Assembly (NCBI RefSeq): GCF_036711975.1
Contig: NC_091971.1
Location: 22,265,501-22,329,500, forward strand
Length of the DNA: 64,000 nt
From: Onthophagus taurus
Taxonomy: Eukaryota; Arthropoda; Insecta; Coleoptera; Scarabaeidae
Reading direction: 5' to 3'
The notes beneath the pieces are model-generated. The model did not search any database, was not told where the DNA came from, and saw nothing but the letters and a program-made list of their open reading frames with translations. Of this stretch, positions 1 to 11,300 are shown piece after piece (the first letter of the stretch is position 1; every line of letters starts with the position of its first letter). The translations under genes were made by a program, and so were the position numbers.

Positions 1-140
1 ATCACTAATATCAAGGTACAATCAGCAATTTTAATTAAAATAACTGGCTCCAGCTCCCTTATTGGTTCGAAGATCCGCACCAAACTTTATATACGCCTTC
101 TAGACATGATAAGAAATATATTTATCGAAAGAAATTTCAC

Positions 141-1190
141 TTGCAAAGGGTCCGCGGGGGTGAACTACCCCGCAGTAGATTATAATTTGCTCTACCGCCC
201 TTATTCGGTCAAAGATCCGAACCTAACTTTACACAAGTGATCTAGACTAAATTAGAATCAAATATCCGTTAACAATTTCCACTTGCATAGGGACCGCGGG
301 GGTGAACTACCCACCAGTAGATTTTAATTACCCCTACAGCCCTTATTCGGTCGAAGATCCAAACCAAACTTTACACAAATCTTCTAAACTACATTAGAAT
401 CAAATATCCGTTAACAATTTCCACTTGCATAGGGACCGCGGGGGTGAACTACCCACCAGTAGATTTTAATTACCCCTACCGCCCTTATTCGATCGAAGAT
501 CCGAACCAAACTTTACACAAATCTTCTAAACTACATTAGAATCAAATATCCGTTAACAATTTCCACTTGCATAGGGACCGCGGGGCTGAACTACCCACCA
601 GTAGATTTTAATTACCCCTACCGCCCTTATTCGGGCGAAGATCCGAACCAAACTTTACACAAGTGATCTAGACTACCTTAGAATCAAATATCCGTTAACA
701 ATTTCCACTTGCATAGGGACCGCGGGGGTGAACTACCCACCAGTAGATTTTAATTACCCCTACAGCCCTTATTCGGTCGAAGATCCGAACCAAACTTTAC
801 ACAAATCTTCTAAACTACATTAGAATCAAATATCCGTTAACAATTTCCACTTGCATAGGGACCGCGGGGGTGAACTACCCACCAGTAGATTTTAATTACC
901 CCTACCGCCCTTATTCGGTCAAAGATCCGAACCAAACTTTACACAAATCTTCTAAACTACATTAGAATCAAATATCCGTTAACAATTTCCACTTGCATAA
1001 GGACCGCGGGGGTGAACTACCCACCAGTAGATTTTAATTACCCCTACCGCCCTTATTCGGGCGAAGATCCGAACCAAACTCTACACAAGTGATCTAGACT
1101 ACCTTAGAATCAAATATCCGTTAACGATTTTCACTTGCATAGGCACCGCGGGGGTAGTTACCCACCGGTAGATTTAAATTACCAATACGA
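141..1190. repeat. 142-bp subterminal tandem repeats, left arm (about 7 units)
   Basis: The core ACCGCGGGGGTGAACTACCC recurs near 290, 432, 575, 716, 858, 1000 and 1142, a period close to 142 bp. Each unit also carries an 'CCCTTATTCGG' block and a 'TTAGAATCAAATATCCGTTA' block. The right arm (2455-2900) has only about three units in inverted orientation. Such arrays in DNA transposons are usually transposase-binding sites; that role is inferred here. Confidence 0.9.
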
Positions 1191-1218
1191 AGGGGGGCGT
1201 TGACACAAATGGTCAAAT

Positions 1219-2015
1219 GTGTCAAAACTATATAGTAACTACAAAAACCAGGAGGTCGACTTTATCCTTTCGGGTAAAATTATATGGGAAATAATTAATA
1301 AAAAACGCGCCAACAAAATAGACAAAATTAAAGCCAAATTCGATCTAAATGATGTTAATGATTACTTTATTAAAGTACCTCTTGAACTACTAAATAGCTT
1401 AAAAAAGTCCAACATAAATGATAAGTTTGATTGCCTTTTGCAAAAAATTAATGTTGCTGATTGTGGGTTTTCCATTGATCAAGCAACATTTGTTGAGGTT
1501 CGTGACATAATAAACTCGCTAACATACATCGATGATTGCCGTAGGTCCTTTACAAACCATAATATACTGACCTTTCCGTCATTGTACATTTTGGAATGTG
1601 TAATATTTGTAAGGCGAAATCTCGACGACTTTATTAGTCATGACACTTTACATAAATATCGGACTAGAAACGGTACCCAACTGAGACCGACCTTTTGTAG
1701 ACTAGGTCGAAGTCAGTGCCATTTTAAATTTCTTTGAGTAAAATTCTATAACAAAATACCGAACGACATTGGTCGGTTGCCTCCTGAACTGTTCAAGAAT
1801 AAAATTAAAACTTTTTTAATTCGGAAGGCCTACTATTCGTACTCTGACTATTTGTGCGACACCATACACTTGCGTGACTTTGGTGGTTAATGTTAATGTT
1901 TTTGTTCTGTAAACAACGGGATGTTCAATGATTTTTTTGTTAAGTACTAAAGTTAAGACTGCTGACGTATTTATATAAATATTGTTAACATTTATACTAA
2001 ATAAATTCGAATTTG
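1219..2015 (+). pseudogene. LINE reverse transcriptase remnant (internally deleted)
   Basis: The open frame 1219-1737 joins two parts of a non-LTR retrotransposon. Residues ~1-100 look like the linker upstream of the RT domain, ending at 'IINSL'. Residues ~101 onward look like the far C-terminus ('CRRSF', 'LTFPSLYILE', 'FVRRN'). The whole catalytic RT core is therefore deleted near 1520. After a stop at 1737 the same type of sequence continues ('KFYNKIPNDIG', 'LPPELFKNKIKTFL'), ending near 2015 with an AATTTGAAT-type 3' tail. It sits inside the piggyBac-like element in the same orientation as its transposase tail. Confidence 0.7.
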
Positions 2016-2432
2016 AATCCTCTTTTTTCAACAATAAATATGGTAGGAATAAATGCCCACATTTTGTACAGTTTCAGCGACAAAACAAAAGCAAAGCCGC
2101 AATTTAGAAAAGATTTTCTAAAAAATTTGGCATTGAAGATGAACGGATTTTTGATTGAAAAAAGCCAAATAACTACCCTGAACCAACAGGGTAGTTAAAA
2201 CCCAAAAGGGAAAGCTCCAAGATCCAACAGATATAGACACTCCATCGACATCGCAGCAAACAGATCCACATTCAAGAAAAATCAGAGAACGATGCCAATT
2301 ATGTGGTAGGGCTAAAAATAATTATACAACAAAAAAATGTGATGAGTGCTATGAATTTATGTGCAAAAAGCATCTGATTAGAAAACAAGTTTATCTCAAA
2401 TGTAATGATCCCAATAATTCAGATGACTCTTA
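2013..2432 (+). pseudogene. piggyBac transposase C-terminal fragment with zinc finger
   Basis: Frame 2013-2198 gives 'INAHILYSF' and 'RKDFLKNLALKM', typical of the end of the piggyBac transposase domain. A second frame at 2213-2432 gives an S/T-rich linker, then a CxxC...CxxC...CxxH cysteine-rich finger (RCQLCGRAKN, KKCDECYEFMCKKH), the C-terminal DNA-binding finger of this family, and a stop. A frame change and a stop at 2196 separate the two pieces. The N-terminal and DDD catalytic regions are absent. Confidence 0.8.
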
Positions 2433-2454
2433 ATTTTTTTTAAAATTATTTTAG

Positions 2455-3025
2455 AATGTCTTAAAATTGTTAACGGATATTTGATTCTAAGGTAGTCTAG
2501 ATCACTTGTGTAAAGTTTGGTTCGGATCTTCGCCCGAATAAGGGCTGTAGGGGTAATTAAAATCTACTGGTGGGTAGTTCACCCCCGCGGTCAACATGCA
2601 AGTGGAAATTGTTAACGGACATTTGATTCTAATGTAGTTTAGAAGATTTGTGTAAAGTTTGGTTCGGATCTTCGACCGAATAAGGGCTGTAGGGGTAATT
2701 AAAATCTACTGGTGGGTAGTTCACCCCCGCGGTCCCTATGCAAGTGGAAATTGTTAACGGATATTTGATTCTAATGTAGTCTAGATCACTTGTGTAAAGT
2801 TAGATTCGGATCTTTGACCGAATAAGGGCGGTAGAGCAAATTATAATCTACTGCGGGGTAGTTCACCCCCGCGGACCCTTTGCAAGTGAAATTTCTTTCG
2901 ATAAATATATTTCTTATCATGTCTAGAAGGCGTATATAAAGTTTGGTGTGGATCTTCGAACCAATAAGGGAGCTGGAGCCAGTTATTTTAATTAAAATTG
3001 CTGATTGTACCTTGATATTAGTGAT
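2455..3025. repeat. Right inverted arm of the piggyBac-like element
   Basis: About three inverted 142-bp units (2455-2900) are followed by a unique terminal stretch that mirrors bases 1-140, ending GTACCTTGATATTAGTGAT at 3025. Confidence 0.9.
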
Positions 3026-4164
3026 AAATATATTAATTACTTTTAATATACTGTAATTAACTTCGTAAGTTGATAATGTAATGTTTTTTTGTTCGAAAAA
3101 ATTGAGCCCCCGTGTGTCCGGTATTACGAACGTCTATGGGCGTTCGGGTATCATCGGAAATTTTTACTGCTATCTTTACTGCTGTCTTCACACCGGTGGA
3201 AAAGATATGCTATAAGAATCCAGTGTTTATTCATAAAAACATTACCTTTGTCATTTGCAGTTAAACAGCTGCTTGTTAAGAAATGCCAGTCGATGTTTGA
3301 TACTGATTGATGGAAAAGATATCGGGCATTTTGTGTTAAAGGACGCGACGTTAAGTCACGATATAAGGGTACTAAAATTTTACGTCACCGAAAGAAAAAA
3401 AAAATCTCTATCAAATGAGCCTAACGAAAGGGTACATTGCCATTTAAAAAACTTAAAGTGCTATAAAAACAACTTAATGCTGTTTTATGGCAAATAAAAT
3501 ATAAAACAACTTTTGTATAAAATGTTTTTTTATAAAGTTGATACCTATAGTTCGTTTTTTTTCTATAATACTTGTCAATGTAAATTTTTTAGGGTTTCTG
3601 TTGGTATTATCTAGGACCCTTATAAAATTTATATACGTTATTTTCCTGATTTTTAGTAACATTTTCAGTAACTAAATAGTTGAGGTTAAAATACTAATAA
3701 ATTTGTAGATAAATACGATTTTAAGGAAGTACATATTTATTGTAAAAACGTGCTAAAAAGTGATTAAATAGAACAAAACACCTTTTCTAGGTAAGTAAAT
3801 GGCAAATAAACACCCCACAACATTTTTTATGCACCTTTTCTTTTGGAATAACGAAAGCTCAAACGTCAGTGTGACGTTTGCCAACTTTACAACAACTTGA
3901 CAGGTATTATAGAAAAAAAATGAACTATACCAAGATATACACTCTATTCCATACATAATGGGCACCCTGTATATTCAACTATATTTGCGACATATTTCAT
4001 TTTGAACCTCAAAATAAAAATTTAAGAAAAATACTTCGAACTTGACATGATTTGACTTGAACATAGTCACAATCTGTCATTCATCAAATCAAAATTAGAT
4101 GGCGTTAGCAATGTTTGGTTTCCTAATAACAAAAATAAAATGTATTAAAAGTTTTAAAACATAC
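3026..4164. other. Intergenic, no supported gene
   Basis: No convincing coding region was found; short frames at 3089-3500 lack recognisable motifs. The last exon of the RBM45-like gene was searched for here without success. At about 3960-3972 a 'GCACCCTGTATA' end resembles a mariner-type MITE terminus, but no partner end was found. Confidence 0.5.
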
Positions 4165-5828
4165 TCTAATGGCATTTTCAGCGGATTCTTTTCTACCATA
4201 TTTAGCATATCCACAGTTTTTATTTTGCAACATATAAACTTCTATTAAATTTCCAAATCTACAAAAAAGATCTCGAAGTGTTGGCAATGGTAAGGCTGTC
4301 GGCATACAAACTATAAAACATCTACAAACAAAAACTAAGTACATTTATGAATTTCTTTTTTGTAGATGTAATCACCTTGCTGCAACCGGATCATCAACAT
4401 GTAAAAGAGGTTGCGGATTCGGTAAATCTAAAGCGTAATCATCTTCTTCAATGGGATTATTTCTCATTAGAAGTTTAGCTTGTATTGCATCTAAAATTAA
4501 ACAAAAAATGAATTTAAAAATAATAATATAGTACAAAAAATGTTATAATTGCACCTGGTGATAACCCCGAATTATGTATTAAAGCTGTTGCGTGTATAAT
4601 AGCTTCTTGGAGCTGTTTAACATCCCCAGGTTTTTGATAACCAAATCCTCCTCTATCAGGAAATTGTCGACCACAATCAATTTCGTATTTAACTATTAAC
4701 CTAGATCCAGGGGGATATTCAAGCCCATGTAGTTTTTCTTTAGCAAAAGCAGCCCATAATGGATGAGAATAAACTACCGTTCCAACTCCTCTTACAGGAT
4801 ATGGTCTCCCTTCCATTTTTAATTGACAATAATCCATACCTATAATAAAAAAACTAAATTGAAATCATTGTAATTAAATGTTTGGATTTATTGACCTGGA
4901 ACTATATCAAATAATTTCCAAAGTTGATCTTGATTCACTGAGGGATTTGTAAGAACAATTAATTTCGAACAACCACTTCCATTTGGCAAATCAGGAAGTG
5001 GTAAAGAACTGGATGAAGTGTTTCTACTTAAATTTTCGTATGGTTCTAAATGGGGTTCTTGATAATCGTTTGTGCTGGAGCTGCGTTTGTTCGTTTTAGG
5101 TTCAGCAAATACTGCTTTGTACTTTCTATCGCAATTTTCATAAGCTATAGCTGCATGGGAGAATCTAAAAATTATTAATTTTAATAAAAATAATAATAAA
5201 AAAGTTGAAATTAATGAAAAAACTAACTTGTAATATTTTACATAAGCAAATCCCTTGTTATCTTTAGTTTCTCTATCACGAATTATACTTATATTATCAA
5301 TATCACCAAATTGTTTAAAATGTTCTTCCAGTTCCTCCTCCGTTATGGTCTTAGGAACTAAAATAAATAGCCTTTGTGCTTTTTCATCTTCATTATCTTC
5401 CCGTTTTGACCCTTGATCCCTTCTAAATATTGAATCAAAATCATTTGAATTATTTGAATCATAATAAATTACCTTGAAGCTATAACAACTTTGATATGCC
5501 TTCCGGTATTTCCAATAATCTTCCCATTCATAGCCTCCAAAGCTTTGGCTGCCTCAGAAGTTTTAGAAAATTTTATATAAGTGTACCCTAAAAGCAATAT
5601 ATACCCTCAAAATAAACAATTAGAAAAAAGTTATTTACCTTTTCTTTCGCCTGTTTGTCGATCTTTAACCACCCAAACCTCTTCTATCTCACCAAATTTA
5701 TTGAAGGCTTCTTTGAAATCGTCTTCGGTAAGTTGTCTTGAGGAGATTACAAATAGCCTTGAATTTGGGGGATTGTCAATGGCTTGTGAGCCCCTATGCT
5801 CACCGTACGAGGCTCTTCTATCGCCCAT
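4165..5828 (-). CDS. RBM45: RBM45-like RNA-binding protein (seven exons, 3' end missing)
   Basis: Exons on the minus strand: 5828-5639, 5587-5473, 5422-5228, 5164-4896, 4839-4555, 4490-4376, 4321-4165. All have GT/AG sites, keep frame, and sum to 442 codons. The product has an RRM opening 'NPPNSRLFVISS', a second RRM ('AQRLFILVPK...KDNKGFAYVKYY'), a third RRM-like part ('CSKLIVLTNPS', 'LHGLEYPPGSRL') and the start of a C-terminal RRM ('LFCRFGNLIEVYMLQNKN'). The order and wording match vertebrate RBM45/Drbp1 (about 476 aa), a nuclear and cytoplasmic RNA-binding protein of developing neurons. About 35 C-terminal residues are not found below 4165; a distant last exon is the simplest explanation. 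Introns are 43-65 bp. Confidence 0.9.
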
Positions 5829-6059
5829 ACTCGATAAGAATATGTTATTAACAGTCGTGAACTGTTGACATTTGAATGGCCATTCACCGGAAACGTTTAT
5901 AACCCAATGTTGCTTAGCTCCGTGTCTTACTGATATAAAATATAAATAAGAAGTGATTAAAAGCGTGGAAACGTACCTTTTTTTTAGTTTTTCATGTAAT
6001 TGGAATGATTAACGCAAGATGGCGCTAGAACCAAGGCGGAAACTTTAAACTTTTTAACA
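5829..6059. promoter_or_regulatory. 5' region of the RBM45-like gene with an AGATGGCGCTA motif
   Basis: This short stretch lies upstream of the minus-strand start codon at 5828. An AAGATGGCGCTAGA motif sits at about 6015-6028. The same AGATGGCGCTA word lies about 60 bp upstream of the WARS2 start (near 13689). It resembles insect CTCF and YY1/Pho core sites; any regulatory role is inferred. Confidence 0.35.
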
Positions 6060-8320
6060 TTGATTATGAAATGGACTCATGGTGTTCTTTCATGATGTAT
6101 TGTTTATTAAAAAAACCTTTAAAATGAGTCCAAACATGATGCACTTATCTCAAAAAACAAAAAAGTTAGAATGAAAAACGTTAAACCCGAAGTTAGCAAC
6201 AATGAAGATAGCAATTTAATTTTTAAATATTAATATCATACTTAATTTTTGATTTTTTCGTATTATATATTTGTTTTTGTCACACATTTTAACACGTTTT
6301 CTAAAAATTAAGAATACTATATCAAAATTGACGTTGACATTCCTAACCGGAAGTTGACCATAACTTCATTAATATTGAAAATAAACATGTCGTGTTTGTA
6401 CTCATTTTGAAGGATTTTTAATGAAGACTGCAAATATGTCAAAATTGAGGTTGACATTTTACACCTGAAGTTAGTAACCATGTAATAGACAAATAGACAA
6501 CTTCATGTTGTTCTTTCATGATGTATTCTTTATTAAAAAACCTTTAAAATGAGTCCAAACATGATGCACTTATCTCAAAAATCAAAAAAGTTAGAATGAA
6601 AAACGTTAAACCCGAAGTTAGCAACAATAAAGATAGCAATTTAATTTTTAAATATTAATACCAACCTTAATTTTTTATTTTTTTTATTATATTTTTGTTT
6701 TTATGACAAATATTAGGACATTTTATAAAAATTAAGAATATGTCAAATGACATTGACATTTTAAACCGGAAGTTGCTTATATCTTGAGTAATATTAGAAT
6801 TAAACGTATCATGTTTGGGCTGATTTTAAAGAATTTGTTTCATGACGATTACAAATATGTCAAAATTGACGTTGACATTATTAACCGGAAGTTGACCATA
6901 ACTTCATTAATATTGAAGATGAACATGTGTTTGTACTCATTTTGAAGGATTTTTAATGAAGTTTGCAAATATGTCAAAATTGAGGTTAACATTTTACACC
7001 TGAAGTTAGTTACCATATAATAGACAAATGGACAACTTCATGTTGTTCTTTCATGATGTATTCTTTATTAAAGAAACCTTTAAAATTTGTACAAACACGA
7101 TGCTCCTATCTCAAAAAACAAAAAAGTTAGAATGAAAAACGTTAAACCCGAAGTTAGCAACAACGAAGATAGCAATTTAATGTTTAAATATTAATGCCAA
7201 CCTTAATTTTCTATTTTTTCTTATTATATTTTGTTCTTATGACAAAATATAATAAGAAAAGAACATTTTATAAAAATTAAGAATACATCAAAATGACATT
7301 AACATTTCAAACCGGAAGCTGACCATAACTTCATTAATATTGAAGATAAATATGTCGTGTTTGTACTCATTTTAAAGGATTTTTAATGAAGATTACAAAT
7401 ATGTCAATATTGAGGTTGACATTTTAAACCTGAAGTTAGTTATCATATAATAGACAAATGGACAACTTCATGGTGTTCTTTCATGATGTATTGTTTATTA
7501 AAAAACCTTTAAAATGAGTCCAAACATAATGCACTTATCTCAAAAAACAAAAAAGATAGAATGAAAAACGTTAAACCCGAAATTAGCAACAATGAAGATA
7601 GCAATTTAATTTTTAAATATTAATACCAACCTTAATTTTTGATTTTTTCTTATTATATATTTGTTTTTGTCAAAAATTTTAACACGTTTTCTAAAAGTTA
7701 AAAATATATCAAAATGACATTGACATTTGAAACCGGAAGTTGCTTATATTTCGAGTAATATTGGAATTAAATGTATCATGTTTGGACTCATTTTAAAGGA
7801 TTTTTCACAACGATTACAAATATGTCAAAATTGACGTTCACATTCTTAATCGGAAGTTGACCATAACTTCATTACTACTGAAGATAAATATGTCGTGTTT
7901 GTACTCATTTTAAAGGATTTTTAATGAAGATTACAAATATGTCAATATTGAGGTTGACATTTTAAACCTGAACTTACAATTAGTTATCATATAATAGACA
8001 AATGGACAACTTCATGGTGTTCTTTCATGATGTATTGTTTATAAAAAAACCTTTAAAATGAATCCAAACACGATGCACTTATCTCAAAAAACAAAAAAGT
8101 TAGAATGAAAAACGTTAAACCCGAAGTTAGCAACAATGAATATAGCAATTTAATTTTTAAATATTAATACCATTCTTAATTTTTGATTTTTTCTTATTAT
8201 ATATTTGTTTTTATGACAAATATTAGGACATTTTATAAAAATTAAGAATATATCAAAATGACATTAACATTTCAAACCGGAAGTTGCTTGTATCTCGAGT
8301 AATATTGCAATTAAACGTAG
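6060..8320. repeat. Higher-order tandem array (monomers ~105-165 bp, blocks of ~425 and ~540 bp, super-unit ~960 bp)
   Basis: The monomer mark is 'gACATT..AACCGGAAGTT' or its variants (ACCTGAAGTT, ACCCGAAGTT). Copies lie near 6190, 6345, 6450, 6610, 6752, 6868, 6985, 7150, 7305, 7415, 7570, 7715, 7840, 7960, 8120 and 8270. 'GTTCTTTCATGATGTATT' recurs near 6089, 6510, 7047, 7478 and 8019, giving alternating 3-monomer and 4-monomer blocks. The array ends abruptly about 55 bp beyond the WARS2 polyadenylation signal. Confidence 0.85.
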
Positions 8321-8371
8321 AAAGATTTATCCGACGCCATCACGTATAAGGATCAGGAGAAGAAGATAAAT

Positions 8372-8380
8372 TAAGTTTAT
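8372..8380 (-). terminator. Polyadenylation signal of WARS2
   Basis: An AATAAA hexamer on the minus strand (TTTATT on plus) lies about 17-20 bp past the WARS2 stop codon at 8397-8395. Confidence 0.5.
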
Positions 8381-8394
8381 TTTTATGAAATATT

Positions 8395-11300
8395 TCATAT
8401 ATTTACACTTAACATCTGTTTATTATTTACATTAAATCCAATACCTAAAGCTTTTCTAACTTCTCGAAGTGTTTCCTCTGCTATTGGTGTTACAATACTT
8501 CTTCCAGTTTCTAAAACATCAAGTAAATGCTGCGGATTATCCAAATATTCATAATATTTCTCTCTAATCGGTGATAAGTGATCATTCACTTCTGATGCTA
8601 CAATATGTTTGTATTCGGCTGTTGATAACCCTTTGGCATCGTTAATTATAGTTTCAATTGGTTTTCCTGTAACCGCTGAGTGCATAAGGACCAAGTTTGA
8701 AACTCCTGGCCGTGTTTCCGGTTTGTATTCAACCTAAAAAAATAATTTAAATGAATTGATAGAAAAACGCAAGAGATTTTAATTTTAAACCTCAGAAATA
8801 AAATCGGTGATGGCTTTTTTAATTTTCTTAGTTATTTCCTCTTCAGAATCTGTTATATAAATACAACCCTTTGTATCCGGATCAGATTTAGACATTTTCT
8901 TTTCAGGGTTACGTAAACTTTTAATTTTCGCATTTTCTAATTAAAAAATCCACAATCAACATTGATTTTAACCATTTAAACTAGTGATGGAACGGATAGT
9001 GATTTTGCGAAAAGCTGGATATTCGGCATCCCTTTCGGCCGGATATCCGGCATATCTATCCGGCCATTATGGTTATAATTTCTTGTGCATTTCTGAAGTG
9101 ATACCCTACGTTGCCACATTTTTGCGATATTTGAATAAAAATGAAATTAATAAGAAAGCTGATAAAATATGTCAACTTATTTGGATCCACGATACAAAAT
9201 GAACACAAGCAACTCTAGAAAGAGGATACTTTAATTAATAATTGGCATTATTTCCACAAGGATCCTTCAAGAAATGAATTCTATAGCGAATTTTGAAAGT
9301 TATTGATGAAAATTGCAACATCGAAAATGTTATCAAAACTTCAATTGTTGTTTTCTCAAAAACTAAAAGATATTTTTCAAAACGTGTTGGTTCATTGGAA
9401 AGAGGACACTTTTATTAACATTTTGGGAAATTTTCAAACTCATATTCCAAGAAATGGATTTTATACGAATTTTTAAAAGTTAATCGGCGAAAACTGCAAA
9501 ATTCGAAAAAATTATCGATCATTTCAAAATTTATTCCTAAAAAACTAAAAGCGATTTTTCAAAACGGCTTTTTGCATTAAAAAGAGGATGCTTTAGTTAC
9601 TAATTAGTGATATTTCCACAAGGATCTTTCAAGGAATTAATTTTATAGCGAATTTTGCAAGTCATCGATGAAAATTGCAACATCGAAAATGTTATCAAAA
9701 CTTCAAATGTTGTTTTCTCAAAAACTAAAAGATATTTTTCAAAACGTGTTGGTTCATTGGAAAGAGGACACTTTTATTAACATTTTGGGAAATTTTCAAA
9801 CTCATATTCCAAGAAATGGATTTTATACGAATTTTTAAAAGTTAATCGGCGAAAACTGCAAAATTCGAAAAAATTATCGATCATTTCAAAATTTATTCCT
9901 AAAAAACTAAAAGCGATTTTTCAAAACGGCTTTTTGCATTAAAAAGAGGATGCTTTAGTTACTAATTAGTGATATTTCCACAAGGATCTTTCAAGGAATT
10001 AATTTTATAGCGAATTTTGCAAGTCATCGATGAAAATTGCAACATCGAAAATGTTATCAAAACTTCAAATGTTGTTTTCTCAAAAACTAAAAGATATTTT
10101 TCAAAACGTGTTGGTTCATTGGAAAGAGGACACTCTTATTAACACTTTGGGAAATTTTCAAACTCATATTCCAAGAAATGGATTTTATACGAATTTTTAA
10201 AAGTTAATCGGCGAAAATTGCAAAATTCGAAAAAATTATCGATCATTTCAAAAATTTATTTCTCAAAAATTAAAAGCGATTTTTCAAAACGGCTTTTTGC
10301 ATTAAAAAGATGATGCTTTAGTTACTAATTAGTGATATTTCCACAAGGATCCTTAAAGGAATTAATTTTATTGCGAATTTTGCAACTCATCGATGAAAAT
10401 TGCGACATCGAAAATGTTATCAAATCTTCAAATATTGTTTTCTCAAAAACAAAGTTATTTTTCAAAACGTGTTTGTTCATTGGAAAGAGGACACTCTTAT
10501 TAACAATTTGAAAAATTTTCAAACTCATATTCCAAGAAATGGATTTTATACAAATTTTTAAAACTTAATCGGCGAAAATTGCAAAATTAGAAAAAATTAT
10601 AGATCATTTCAAAAATGCATTTCTCAAAAACTAAAAGCGATTTTTCAAAACGGCATGTTGCATTAAAAAGAGGATACTTTAATTACTAATTAGTGATATT
10701 TCCACAAGGATCCTTCAAGGAATTAATTTTATAGCGAATTTTGTAAGTCATCGATGAAAATTGCAACATCGAAAATTTTATCAAATCTTCAAATATTGTT
10801 TTCTCAAAAACTAAAAGATATTTTTCAAAACGTGTTGGTTCATTGGAAAGAGGACACTCTTATTAACACTTTGGCAAATTTTCAAACTCATATTCCAAGA
10901 ATAGTATATTACAGTATAAGTGAGGAAACTATGATTTTTTATTAACGCGTATGTTGGAAAGACATACAAGTTAGTGGAAAATATAAGTATCTCACGTGTG
11001 CTGTATAGCGTTTTGTTCAATCCTACCATTTAGAGAAAACCCGTTAAAATTCGATAATTCCGGAGTAATTTCATGTCGACATGTCGGCGACGACAGCAGT
11101 TTTTGACATTGTCATTGATTGTCATGCTCTTAATTGATATATTATGTAAACAACCATTTGTGTCAAATTGTCATCATTATGCATAAAATTAATAAATTGA
11201 TTAAAATTAATACTTTATAGAAGTGCAATAATTAATTAACTTTTAACGTGTGCTGTCCACCGTTTTTTAGTTAACATCCGTTACGTTTAAACAAAGAGTT

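Larger units (their letters stand above)
1..3025. mobile_element. piggyBac-like DNA transposon with long repeat-filled inverted ends (non-autonomous)
   Basis: The first ~230 bases reappear as reverse complement at about 2815-3025, so both ends form a long inverted repeat; the true left tip may lie outside the window. Next to each tip are subterminal tandem repeats. Between them, 2013-2432 encodes the C-terminal part of a piggyBac-type transposase on the plus strand, and 1219-2015 is a LINE remnant. The catalytic core is missing, so the element cannot be autonomous. TTAA duplications, expected for piggyBac, could not be confirmed because the left flank is absent. The family call rests on the transposase tail and its cysteine-rich finger. 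Confidence 0.75.

Noticed and set aside
141-1190. Regular repeats that could suggest a CRISPR array
   Set aside because: The whole 142-bp unit is conserved, there are no unique spacers, the units are mirrored at the other end of a transposon, and the genome is eukaryotic.
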